Source of the DNA: a virus
Length of the DNA stretch: 39,837 bases
IMG/VR virus record: IMGVR_UViG_3300036900_000181
Location: 1 to 39,837 of that record
Reading direction: 5' to 3' (one strand)
Shown: positions 24,390 to 30,544 of the stretch, piece after piece
Layout: each line of letters opens with the position of its first letter
Numbering within the stretch: position 1 is the first letter of the stretch
The notes under the pieces: generated by a model
What the model was told of the DNA's origin: nothing
The model's database searches: none
What the model saw: the letters and a program-made list of their open reading frames with translations, nothing else
Program-made: the position numbers and the translations under genes

Positions 24390-24418
24390 TTTACACCAAT
24401 TTTACTCTAAAGTATAAT
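24390..24418 (+). promoter_or_regulatory. Near-consensus sigma70 promoter of a small RNA
   Basis: TTTACA (24390-24395), 17 bases, perfect TATAAT (24413-24418). It starts 2 bases after the T-run of the preceding terminator and there is no gene in the following 70 bases before another terminator. Confidence 0.8.
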
Positions 24419-24424
24419 GAAAGA

Positions 24425-24491
24425 ATCTGACTTTCGTCCTCGAGAGTTAAGGTAGGTCGCCCCCGGTCTTAAGATAGCCGGGGGCTTTTTT
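24425..24491 (+). ncRNA. Candidate small RNA, about 67 nt
   Basis: Predicted from the strong promoter at 24390-24418 and the terminator below. The transcript has no open frame of useful length. It carries weak pairings in its first 30 nt and a free segment (GAGAGTTAAGGTAGGTC) that contains anti-Shine-Dalgarno-like complement potential. It could be a trans-acting regulator or only a short abortive transcript that insulates the downstream gene. Confidence 0.6.
24459..24491 (+). terminator. Strong rho-independent terminator of the small RNA
   Basis: GCCCCCGG (24459-24466) pairs perfectly with CCGGGGGC (24478-24485), the loop contains TCTTAAGA, and TTTTTT follows. Confidence 0.9.
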
Positions 24492-24514
24492 ATTTCCGAA
24501 TATTTTCCAAAATG

Positions 24515-24584
24515 CTACAAAGAAAAAGAACGGTTTTTTTGTAGACTTCTTTGTCGCCTCGTACACAGTGTACGGGGCGTTTTT
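24515..24584 (+). terminator. Third terminator, preceded by mutually exclusive hairpins
   Basis: CGCCTCGTAC (24555-24564) pairs with GTACGGGGCG (24570-24579, one G-U) and is followed by TTTTT. Just upstream, CTACAAA (24515-24521) can pair with TTTGTAG (24538-24544), or ACAAAGAA (24517-24524) with TTCTTTGT (24547-24554). The two use overlapping 5' arms, so only one can form. No clear promoter for this segment is visible. Confidence 0.75.
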
Positions 24585-24595
24585 ATTTTAAAAAA

Positions 24596-24613
24596 TCTTA
24601 TTGCCAAATAAGA
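24596..24613. promoter_or_regulatory. Palindrome upstream of the collagen-like gene
   Basis: TCTTATT (24596-24602) and AATAAGA (24607-24613) are perfect inverted arms around GCCA. It lies in the presumed promoter region of the gene at 24688, where the sigma70 boxes themselves are weak, and may be an operator. Confidence 0.4.
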
Positions 24614-24687
24614 CATAAAGCATTACCTTCAAAGTAACATAAATGCGTCTCTCAACCCGCCCTAAAGGGCACAACTTGGAGTTATTT

Positions 24688-25386
24688 ATGTGTAAAGAGT
24701 CAATGTCGTATGATTACGACCATAGAAAATGCTGCGGATGCCAACAAGGACCGCAGGGAGTACCCGGCATGCAAGGAGAGCAGGGGGTTCAGGGAGTTCC
24801 AGGACCGCAAGGAGTTGCCGGGAATCAAGGGCCTCAAGGTGTACAAGGGCTTCAGGGTCCTGCAGGGAAGGATTGCGATCCTAGACCACCAGGACAAGAT
24901 TGCTGTTGCCAGACTTGGGCAAATGTTTACGCAACAACCCCTCAAACAATTGATCCATTCGGCAGCGCTGGTGACTTTGTAAAGTTTGATGCTCAAAATG
25001 CCGTGACAGTAGCGGATTTTGATCTATCAATGATGAATATAGATGGATCAATTAAATTCCTTAAACACGGCTTTTACCACATTGCTTGGCTTCTACAAGC
25101 AAGAATATCTCCTCCAGTTCCTCAACCAGTTCCATCATGGTCATTCGGTTTCTGGAAAAACGGCGTGTTAGTTCCTGGGTCAATTTATTCAGGATTTACG
25201 CAAGCTCCTGGTGATGATGCTTGCCATAGCAGTTCTGAATTAATAATCGAATTACAGGCTAACGATGTGCTGAAATTACGCAACACATCAATTAGCCAAG
25301 TGTTGTTGAATCCAAACGTAACAGGAAGTGTATTTCCTATTACGATTGCCTCTGTCAATATAGAGTGCCTCAAGCAGATGCCTTGA
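24688..25386 (+). CDS. Collagen-like protein with C-terminal beta domain, 232 aa
   Basis: Start at 24688 follows TTGGAG with 7-8 bases, preferred over 24643, which lacks a site. Residues 1-20 are cysteine-rich (C2, C15, C16, C18). Residues 21-62 are 14 perfect G-X-Y triplets, mostly G-P-Q, G-V-P, G-V-Q, which form a collagen triple helix. A second cysteine cluster (C63, C72-C74) follows, then a 150-residue beta domain that resembles C1q/TNF-type trimer caps (F-x-K-H-G-F-Y-H-I-A-W-L-L-Q-A, S-W-S-F-G-F-W-K-N-G). It is isolated between terminators like a moron. It may be a fibre or a host-surface protein. Confidence 0.75.
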   Translation: MCKESMSYDYDHRKCCGCQQGPQGVPGMQGEQGVQGVPGPQGVAGNQGPQGVQGLQGPAGKDCDPRPPGQDCCCQTWANVYATTPQTIDPFGSAGDFVKFDAQNAVTVADFDLSMMNIDGSIKFLKHGFYHIAWLLQARISPPVPQPVPSWSFGFWKNGVLVPGSIYSGFTQAPGDDACHSSSELIIELQANDVLKLRNTSISQVLLNPNVTGSVFPITIASVNIECLKQMP

Positions 25387-25396
25387 TTTGCGCTCG

Positions 25397-25423
25397 CCCT
25401 GCCGATTTTCACGGCAGGGTTTT
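25397..25423 (+). terminator. Terminator after the collagen-like gene
   Basis: CCCTGCCG (25397-25404), loop ATTTTCA, CGGCAGGG (25412-25419), then TTTT. It stops rightward transcription before the convergent leftward early operon. Confidence 0.85.
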
Positions 25424-25425
25424 CG

Positions 25426-25635
25426 TTACCAGATGCCTTGCTCTGAAATAATCTCCATAGCCAAGAAGATTCCTGAACTTTTACCGATCAAGTAAGCTCT
25501 TTCTTCATGGTCAACAGTGTCTGTCAACTGTATGTTGATCGCATCGATTTCATGTTGGAGATCCCTCATGACACCTCCATTTATACCGCAACAAGCTAGC
25601 ATTAACGCTCCACATATACCCCAAACCAATTTCAT
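25426..25635 (-). CDS. Predicted small lipoprotein, 69 aa (minus strand)
   Basis: The start at 25635 overlaps the exonuclease stop (ATGA) and has a G-rich ribosome site; an in-frame ATG 12 bases upstream is less likely. The N-terminus is a signal peptide with a lipobox ending at C15 (L-M-L-A-C). The mature part is acidic and helical, with no long proline stretch as in Rz1 spanins. It is the last gene of the leftward early operon. A role in host takeover or superinfection exclusion is possible, because early phage lipoproteins often have that function, but no motif proves it. Confidence 0.65.
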   Translation of the reverse strand: MKLVWGICGALMLACCGINGGVMRDLQHEIDAINIQLTDTVDHEERAYLIGKSSGIFLAMEIISEQGIW

Positions 25636-26498
25636 GAATCCCCCCATGTTTCTGTTATTCTGTATGAAACTACAGGATCAGAGCGAAACATTTCAAGGTC
25701 AATTCCGATTAGTTCAGGTATTATTTTATAGTCTATCGCCCCTTTCCTTACTATCTTCGATAGCTTGAGCCCTCCACCTATAGATGCCTTTCCAGTCGAG
25801 GCTTTGACGAGGGCTTCCCGCAAATACTTCTCTTCGCTTTCGTATTGCTTCAATCGCGTTTTCACATTCAGGTAACGTTCGGATAGCTCCCGCCATTCGA
25901 GGTCGTTTCTTTTCAAGTAGTCTCTTTCGGTCATATTCGGCGGTGTAAATTCTTTGATGCATTTGTAAAATTCTAGTTCCTTTTCAATCATAACTTTAAT
26001 ATATTCATCCCATCTATTAACTACAACAGAAACTGTTTCAATTCCGTTATGCGATAGATATATAACATTTTCAATTCCACAAACAAAGCATTGGTGTTGA
26101 AGTTGTGGGAAGTATTTAGAAGGCACTTCTCCTTTTTTTGCAAGAAAATGATCTTCTTTGTTTGGGCATTTTATCTCAATAACTGTTTTTCCGTCAAGAG
26201 AAATACCATCTAAGCTTGCGATTAAAAAAGGATGTTCTTCGCTTGTTAAAACTTTTGGTTCAAGGTCTATTCCACTTTCTTTAATAAAATCATTGCGGAT
26301 TTTATCTTCTAAGTCATGCCCTCTTTGCATTGCGAATGTCTTTTCTTTTTCAGGAATTAGCCCTAACTTTCTCTCCCAAAGTGTGTATGCGGTATCATAG
26401 GGAGAGACTCCTAATATTGCAGCCACCTCAGAGGCGCCGATTTTATCTCGGCGCCACTCTAACCATTCAGGTGTATTTTGTTGTAGATCGCAAATCAT
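25632..26498 (-). CDS. YqaJ-family recombination exonuclease, 288 aa (minus strand)
   Basis: A phage 5'-3' double-strand exonuclease of the lambda Exo/YqaJ fold (PD-(D/E)XK). Key residues are E64 in G-H-D-L-E-D, D97 in S-L-D-G, and E108 and K110 in V-I-E-I-K-C-P. The N-terminus has the family's W-L-E-W-R-R-D-K-I-G-A-S-E-V-A-A-I-L-G. It should resect ends to leave 3' single strands for annealing by the ERF protein encoded directly upstream (ATGA overlap). The C-terminal 100 residues are helical. The pair supports recombination-dependent replication and concatemer formation. Confidence 0.9.
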   Translation of the reverse strand: MICDLQQNTPEWLEWRRDKIGASEVAAILGVSPYDTAYTLWERKLGLIPEKEKTFAMQRGHDLEDKIRNDFIKESGIDLEPKVLTSEEHPFLIASLDGISLDGKTVIEIKCPNKEDHFLAKKGEVPSKYFPQLQHQCFVCGIENVIYLSHNGIETVSVVVNRWDEYIKVMIEKELEFYKCIKEFTPPNMTERDYLKRNDLEWRELSERYLNVKTRLKQYESEEKYLREALVKASTGKASIGGGLKLSKIVRKGAIDYKIIPELIGIDLEMFRSDPVVSYRITETWGDS

Positions 26499-27178
26499 GC
26501 TGATTTCTCCATAGCTTTAGCGGCTTGTGTCATAATTCCATCTAACATAGAGACATGCATATCCATAAAATCCATGATCCCTTGATTTGCAAGCCACTCT
26601 TTGACACTAGCTTTCATTTTAGGCAAAGGATCAAGAGCTTTCAGAAGGGCGGTTAGTTGTTCTTTGTTTATTTTCTGTGGTTGAGGAGGCATGTTCTGAA
26701 TTTTAGATACTGGAGGATTGTTTTTCCCCTCAGAAACCATATTAGCGTCTTCATCTTCAGGACAAACTCCTACCATGCTAGCTATGCTATACCTTCTAAA
26801 GTAAGTGATAACGCTTCCAATTTCTTGAGCATTCATGAGCCTTGAAGGTACAGCATCATGCATTTGACCATTATATCCTTTCTTTGCTGGCATATCAGGC
26901 GTCATCATGGGCATTGACAGTGTTGATTCAATCCATTGGCCGCTTGAATGCAAAAGAAGAGTGACCACGGTAATTTTTCCATCATTGTCCGAACTTCCTT
27001 GTATGATGGAAATTCCATGAGATGCTAATTGATCTCTGCAAGCTTCCCAAACAGAGGCCAAATCAGCATATTTTGCTTTAAAAAAAAGATTGTTACAGTC
27101 TTTTTTAGCTGATTTTATTGACCCCTGAACCTTCGACATAGAAAGTCCGATTTCATTTAATTGAGTTGAATATTTCAT
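26495..27178 (-). CDS. erf: ERF-family single-strand annealing protein, 227 aa (minus strand)
   Basis: The first 145 residues match the ERF family: G-S-I-K-S-A-K-K-D, N-L-F-F-K-A-K-Y-A-D-L-A-S-V-W-E-A-C-R, then G-I-S-I-I-Q-G and the T-Y-F-R-R-Y-S-I-A-S-M-V-G-V motif at about 125-140, followed by E-D-E-D-A-N. ERF proteins form rings that anneal complementary single strands. The C-terminal 70 residues are a linker and small helical domain. The partner exonuclease gene follows with a 4-base overlap. The start overlaps the upstream small gene by 26 bases, behind GAGGTT. Confidence 0.9.
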   Translation of the reverse strand: MKYSTQLNEIGLSMSKVQGSIKSAKKDCNNLFFKAKYADLASVWEACRDQLASHGISIIQGSSDNDGKITVVTLLLHSSGQWIESTLSMPMMTPDMPAKKGYNGQMHDAVPSRLMNAQEIGSVITYFRRYSIASMVGVCPEDEDANMVSEGKNNPPVSKIQNMPPQPQKINKEQLTALLKALDPLPKMKASVKEWLANQGIMDFMDMHVSMLDGIMTQAAKAMEKSA

Positions 27179-27359
27179 TTTTAACCTCTGTTTTAAAATT
27201 CTCTATCGTCCATTTTTTTACTCTAACAACCGAATCACATTGAGTATGCTGTTCATCGAAATACCATCCAGGGATTTCCTGCATTCTTAATGTCCAGTGA
27301 ACCGACCTAACCCTTATAGGACAAGCGGTTGAAGGCTCTAAGCTGTCGTAATATTTCAT
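27153..27359 (-). CDS. Hypothetical protein, 68 aa (minus strand)
   Basis: Small early protein of unknown function in the leftward operon, overlapping both neighbours. The start is behind AAGGTCTGTAGC. The first 50 residues look folded (V-H-W-T-L-R-M-Q-E-I-P-G-W-Y-F-D-E), with two lone cysteines. The short length and early position resemble host-takeover or recombination-accessory peptides. Confidence 0.6.
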   Translation of the reverse strand: MKYYDSLEPSTACPIRVRSVHWTLRMQEIPGWYFDEQHTQCDSVVRVKKWTIENFKTEVKNEIFNSIK

Positions 27360-27583
27360 GCTACAGACCTTTCGATCAGTAGATCGTTTCTCGGAAGATG
27401 CATGCCAAGGCCATTTGCGACCTCATCAAGCGAGTTTTCGAGCATAGCCAGGTCAATGGAGCCATCCCCATACAAACAGTCTAGAACAGCCTCTAAATGA
27501 TGTTGTATGTGTTTTAGCGATCCAGCATAGATAACAGGCTCATGATCATCGCGATAATCTTCGAAGTAGTGTTCGTTATACAT
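27356..27583 (-). CDS. Acidic hypothetical protein, 75 aa (minus strand)
   Basis: The ATG at 27583 is chosen because AGGAGG lies 7 bases upstream; an earlier in-frame ATG precedes that site. The product is acidic and tyrosine-rich at the N-terminus (Y-F-E-D-Y-R-D-D-H-E) and helical after it (H-I-Q-H-H-L-E-A-V-L-D-C-L-Y). It has an overlapping stop/start with the next gene. Early acidic phage proteins often mimic DNA or inhibit host enzymes, but this is not demonstrable here. Confidence 0.6.
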   Translation of the reverse strand: MYNEHYFEDYRDDHEPVIYAGSLKHIQHHLEAVLDCLYGDGSIDLAMLENSLDEVANGLGMHLPRNDLLIERSVA

Positions 27584-27773
27584 TTTCCATCCTCCTTGAG
27601 ATTTCAAGGTCCGCTTCGATTACTGACGAAATTGCTTCAGCATATTGGCTATGAAGATCTCTCAAAAAAGGATCAGATTTGTATCTAGTAGCCTTTCTTT
27701 CCGCTTCAGCTTTGATAAGCCATAGGCTGGCTAATGTTTTGCAATGTGGATTACATTCGTGTTTAGTTTGCAT
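27576..27773 (-). CDS. Hypothetical protein, 65 aa (minus strand)
   Basis: The start at 27773 follows GAGGTGAAT. It has an N-terminal H-E-C-N-P-H-C-K cluster that could bind metal, then a helical body with basic residues (A-E-A-E-R-K-A-T-R-Y). It is the first gene after the internal leftward promoter at 27792-27820, so it may be made more strongly than the gene upstream. Function unknown. Confidence 0.6.
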   Translation of the reverse strand: MQTKHECNPHCKTLASLWLIKAEAERKATRYKSDPFLRDLHSQYAEAISSVIEADLEISRRMENV

Positions 27774-27791
27774 ATTCACCTCATGTTTAAA

Positions 27792-27820
27792 ATTTTACTC
27801 TACAAAATCTAGCTTGTCAG
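27792..27820 (-). promoter_or_regulatory. Second leftward promoter inside the early operon
   Basis: On the minus strand CTGACA (27820-27815), 17 bases, TAAAAT (27797-27792), both 5 of 6. Transcription would start near 27785, 12 bases before the next ATG. A CTAGC/GCTAG hairpin overlaps the -35 region. Confidence 0.55.
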
Positions 27821-27868
27821 TGCTAGAACTTTTTTCAGTTGTCCAGATTTACCAAACAACTGTTTATT

Positions 27869-27994
27869 TCACTCGTCGATCTCGTAACCGTCGATTTCTT
27901 CATCATGAACCCACTCATCAAAGTCCTTTGTAAGGAGGTTGTCTTGTTTGTCTGCTAACTTCATTAATTTATCGAATTGATCTTCTAGATCCAT
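27869..27994 (-). CDS. Small acidic protein, 41 aa (minus strand)
   Basis: First gene of the leftward operon, 90 bases after the divergent promoter. The start has AGGTG upstream. The peptide is extremely acidic in its C-terminal half (D-E-W-V-H-D-E-E-I-D-G-Y-E-I-D-E) with a helical N-terminus. The position corresponds to lambda N or to host-inhibiting early peptides, but N is basic, so an antitermination role is unlikely. No family recognised. Confidence 0.55.
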   Translation of the reverse strand: MDLEDQFDKLMKLADKQDNLLTKDFDEWVHDEEIDGYEIDE

Positions 27995-28090
27995 CTTTAC
28001 ACCTAAGTTTTTTGGTTTACTATCGAGCTAACCGCTACGACTTGTCCGGTGTTACGCGAGTCAAGGAGACTTGTTTTGCTTGATATCTTC

Positions 28091-28120
28091 AATATAGCAT
28101 TCTTCTGATTTTCTTGTCAA
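28091..28120 (-). promoter_or_regulatory. Main leftward early promoter (PL-like)
   Basis: On the minus strand a perfect TTGACA (28120-28115), 18 bases, TATATT (28096-28091). It drives the small acidic gene and the recombination genes. The -35 lies inside the left arm of the inverted repeat at 28107-28153. Confidence 0.75.
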
Positions 28121-28153
28121 CATAAGAAATGCAGAAAGTTGCAAGAAAAACTC
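28107..28153. promoter_or_regulatory. Operator-like inverted repeat between divergent early promoters
   Basis: GATTTTCTTGTCAAC (28107-28121) and GTTGCAAGAAAAACTC (28138-28153) form imperfect inverted arms around 16 bases, lying between the two divergent early promoters and overlapping the leftward -35. This is the arrangement expected for binding by the Cro-like protein encoded at 28211. Confidence 0.6.
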
Positions 28154-28157
28154 ACGC

Positions 28158-28186
28158 TTGAAACTTAAAGATAAAAACGCTATGAT
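28158..28186 (+). promoter_or_regulatory. Main rightward early promoter (PR-like)
   Basis: TTGAAA (28158-28163), 17 bases, TATGAT (28181-28186). It lies 25 bases before the Cro-like start, whose ribosome site is AGGAG. It would drive the replication genes. Confidence 0.75.
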
Positions 28187-28210
28187 ATAGGAAAAAAATA
28201 GGAGAAACCC

Positions 28211-28474
28211 ATGGATTTAAGAGAATATTTATTTAGACATGATCTGAAAGTGTCCCAATTCGCTAGGACGATTGGCTACAACCCTACATACATTAACGGT
28301 GTTGTCAATGGTCTAGTGGAGCCAGGGCACAGGTTAGCAAAGACTATTTCCGATGCTACAAGCGGAATTGTACCAACCGATGGGATTTGCACAAAAAAGA
28401 GAGGCAGGGCAATGCGTTTAGCTAAAAAAGCATGCCAGGGCGAACAAATGTGTTTCGCGGAAATGGATAAATAA
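28211..28474 (+). CDS. Cro/YdaS-like helix-turn-helix protein, 87 aa
   Basis: First gene of the rightward operon. Residues about 3-50 form a lambda-repressor-type HTH: L-R-E-Y-L-F-R-H-D-L-K-V-S-Q-F-A-R-T-I-G-Y-N-P-T-Y-I-N-G-V-V-N-G, then G-H-R-L-A-K-T-I-S-D-A-T-S-G. The pattern fits YdaS/Cro-type proteins. The C-terminal 30 residues are basic with two cysteines. It likely binds the inverted repeat directly upstream and represses one or both early promoters. No separate CI-like repressor is seen in the window. Confidence 0.75.
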   Translation: MDLREYLFRHDLKVSQFARTIGYNPTYINGVVNGLVEPGHRLAKTISDATSGIVPTDGICTKKRGRAMRLAKKACQGEQMCFAEMDK

Positions 28475-28664
28475 ATAAAAATACCCCGTAGGGTGACAGT
28501 TCCAACGGGGCACTAAACATGAGGTTGTTTACATAACAGCTTCACAAATACCAGCACTTGCAGCAACAATTACTGGGAGATATTCAACATCTATAACATG
28601 TCCGAATATACTCCATCAAGTGGTTTTTTGCAAGAGCTAAAAATTACTTAAAGGAGAAAAATTA
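28475..28664. other. 190-base gene-free interval after the Cro-like gene
   Basis: No convincing gene. CCCCGT (28484-28489) and ACGGGG (28505-28510) form a hairpin. No T-run follows on the plus strand. On the minus strand a T-rich stretch follows, so it could stop antisense transcription or act as an attenuator. A minus-strand open stretch of about 28 codons has no usable start. The position before the replication initiator makes it a candidate origin or leader. Confidence 0.5.
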
Positions 28665-29543
28665 ATGTCTATCGATCCACAAGACCTTTCAGGCTCTACA
28701 ATTCAAATGTGTCCGCATGAAGATGAGATCCCTTACGCTCAAATTCCTAATGAGTTACTGCGAGATACTTCTATTTCACCGAATTGCATCTGGCTTATCT
28801 CATTTCTGCTTTCTAACTCATCTGGATGGGTTATTCGAATTCCTCAAGTTATTAATCACGTGAAGAATTTCCTAGGTAAAGGAAAAGTTTATCAAATACT
28901 TGACGAGGCTAGGGAAGCAGGGTACATAAAGCGAGAAGACTTTATGGAAGGCAACCTTAAGAGGTGCAAATACTTTGTTTCAAGAACAAAAAAATTCAAA
29001 AATTTCTTCCGACGTCCTGACAGGGCGGATCCCGAGCGTACGGATCCCGCAGATCGAGACTGTTTAGAAGAACAAGGTAAAGAAAACCAATCTAAGAGTA
29101 TGTTGTTGGGGAACGGGGTTCCCGCCGAAAAGGAAAAAGAAGAAAATAAAAAACAATCTTCGCTTGTGATATCTGACGTACATGCTTATTGTATTCGGAA
29201 TAGACTTTCATGGTCTTCCGAGGAAATCGAAGAGGCGTTTATCGCCTATTCAATTTGCAAATTCCCTGTATCCGATGGATATGAGTACATTGGTGGAATC
29301 ATTCGAAATAAACGAAACATTGCCAGCATAAGGAGGGCTAAAGAAAAAAGTAGAGCTAAATTGCCTAGGCCAAAAAGCAAACCATTACCTACAAGAGAGG
29401 AAGAGTCTCATCCAAAAGAACAACTTCCTGCTCGCTGTAATCCATGGGAATATCTCTCAAAATCAGATCCTTTATACAAGTTTATTGCTCCTAAAGAGCT
29501 GATAAATTTAGATGAAGCATCTTTACAAAATGTAAACAATTAA
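28665..29543 (+). CDS. Putative replication initiator with winged HTH, 292 aa
   Basis: The N-terminal 95 residues have the winged-helix pattern of phage replication-initiation proteins (Y-A-Q-I-P-N-E-L-L-R-D, I-S-P-N-C-I-W-L-I-S-F-L-L-S, then L-G-K-G-K-V-Y-Q-I-L-D-E-A-R-E-A-G-Y-I as recognition helix and wing). A charged linker (about 100-150) follows, then a helical C-terminal region (about 160-225) that could contact the loader. The start is behind AAAGGAG. The next gene is a DnaC-like loader, as in many phage initiator-loader pairs. I infer origin recognition. Confidence 0.75.
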   Translation: MSIDPQDLSGSTIQMCPHEDEIPYAQIPNELLRDTSISPNCIWLISFLLSNSSGWVIRIPQVINHVKNFLGKGKVYQILDEAREAGYIKREDFMEGNLKRCKYFVSRTKKFKNFFRRPDRADPERTDPADRDCLEEQGKENQSKSMLLGNGVPAEKEKEENKKQSSLVISDVHAYCIRNRLSWSSEEIEEAFIAYSICKFPVSDGYEYIGGIIRNKRNIASIRRAKEKSRAKLPRPKSKPLPTREEESHPKEQLPARCNPWEYLSKSDPLYKFIAPKELINLDEASLQNVNN

Positions 29544-29566
29544 GAGAATTTATGTAAGGAAAATCT

Positions 29567-30175
29567 ATGGAATTCAAAGAAAAGTCACCTCAAGAAATCC
29601 TTGAAAATAGGGTTAGGCAATACCAGCGTAAGACATTCGGAACAACAGCTTTAAGAGCTGAAAGATACGTTGGTGCTTCCATGAGTCAAATGAAGTGGAG
29701 CAAAGATGAAATGCAGAAAGTATATAGTTTTATGAAGGAAAAGAAAAATTTCCTAGTGATTTTAGGGTCTCCAGGAACAAGCAAAACATATCTTTGCTCT
29801 GCTTTAAGTGAATGGGTGTTAGATAATTTTCAGACTTATCGATATTGGATGGAAGGAAATCTTTTCGAGAGATTGAAGAGGGGCTTTGAGTCTCATGAAG
29901 GTAGTCCAAAAGTTTTGGAATATCTCATCGATGATGAACTCATCATTTTAGATGACGTAGGAAGCAATTCATGGACTGAATGGAAGGAGGACATTTTTTT
30001 TGATCTAGTCAATATGCGTTATAACTCTATGATGCCCACTATCATCACTAGCAATTTGACAAGAAAACAGTTCTACGATACATACCAACCTAGAGTTACA
30101 TCTAGATTGTTTGCCAAGGAAAACACTGTGATTGAATTGAAAGATGCTCAGGATTTCAGGGAAGCTGGAATGTAA
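29567..30175 (+). CDS. DnaC-like AAA+ helicase loader, 202 aa
   Basis: Walker A at residues 67-74 (G-S-P-G-T-S-K-T), Walker B at 124-132 (E-L-I-I-L-D-D-V-G), sensor 1 around N163 (T-I-I-T-S-N-L-T) and a P-R-V-T-S-R-L motif at 175-181 with the likely arginine finger. Size and motifs match DnaC/IstB-type loaders, which place the host replicative helicase at the origin. The unusual Walker A variant keeps the lysine and threonine. No phage helicase or polymerase is seen, so host enzymes are probably recruited. Confidence 0.85.
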   Translation: MEFKEKSPQEILENRVRQYQRKTFGTTALRAERYVGASMSQMKWSKDEMQKVYSFMKEKKNFLVILGSPGTSKTYLCSALSEWVLDNFQTYRYWMEGNLFERLKRGFESHEGSPKVLEYLIDDELIILDDVGSNSWTEWKEDIFFDLVNMRYNSMMPTIITSNLTRKQFYDTYQPRVTSRLFAKENTVIELKDAQDFREAGM

Positions 30176-30185
30176 ATAAAAACAA

Positions 30186-30211
30186 CCATATCGGTGACGT
30201 CACCGATATGG
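30186..30211. promoter_or_regulatory. Perfect 26-bp palindrome
   Basis: Two 13-base arms (CCATATCGGTGAC and its complement) meet without a spacer. It lies between the loader stop and the next start. There is no T-run on the plus strand; a T-rich stretch follows on the minus strand. A homodimer operator or a weak leftward terminator are both possible. A GTG start inside it is not credible. Confidence 0.6.
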
Positions 30212-30238
30212 TCTTTAAAAAAAGTGAAATATGAGAAA

Positions 30239-30544
30239 ATGAAGAAATCTAAACTTGATAAAACAGCAATAGGAATTGAGGATCTCATTGAGGGAGAAGC
30301 AGGATTTACCTACGGACGTTTTTTGAGCGCTTTACGCACCGTGTTAGGTCTTACTAGGCAGTCTGTTGCATATGATTTAGATCTTGACTATGATGATCTA
30401 TGCAGGCATGAAGACGGGAAAATGAGCAGGCGTTTTGATGTGCATAAAAATGAACTCATTGCAGAGTACTATGGGGTAGATCCGTTATTGCTTGAGAAAA
30501 AGTTTAGGGAATGGCAAAAAGGCGGATATAAGGCGGATAAATGA
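30239..30544 (+). CDS. XRE-like helix-turn-helix protein, 101 aa
   Basis: The start at 30239 is chosen because the longer frame would begin inside the palindrome with a GTG. Residues about 22-75 have an XRE-type fold (G-R-F-L-S-A-L-R-T-V-L-G-L-T-R-Q-S-V-A-Y-D-L-D-L-D-Y-D-D-L-C-R-H-E-D-G). The recognition-helix region is acidic, which is unusual for DNA binding. It may act on the palindrome 28 bases upstream. It overlaps the next gene by 4 bases. Confidence 0.6.
   Translation: MKKSKLDKTAIGIEDLIEGEAGFTYGRFLSALRTVLGLTRQSVAYDLDLDYDDLCRHEDGKMSRRFDVHKNELIAEYYGVDPLLLEKKFREWQKGGYKADK

Noticed and set aside
24643-24687. Upstream start for the collagen-like gene
   Set aside because: No ribosome site; the extra residues are encoded by a GCCC/GGGC hairpin and the leader, whereas 24688 follows TTGGAG.
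30194-30238. GTG start for the XRE-like gene inside the palindrome
   Set aside because: No ribosome site, and the extra residues come from the palindrome; the ATG at 30239 is better.
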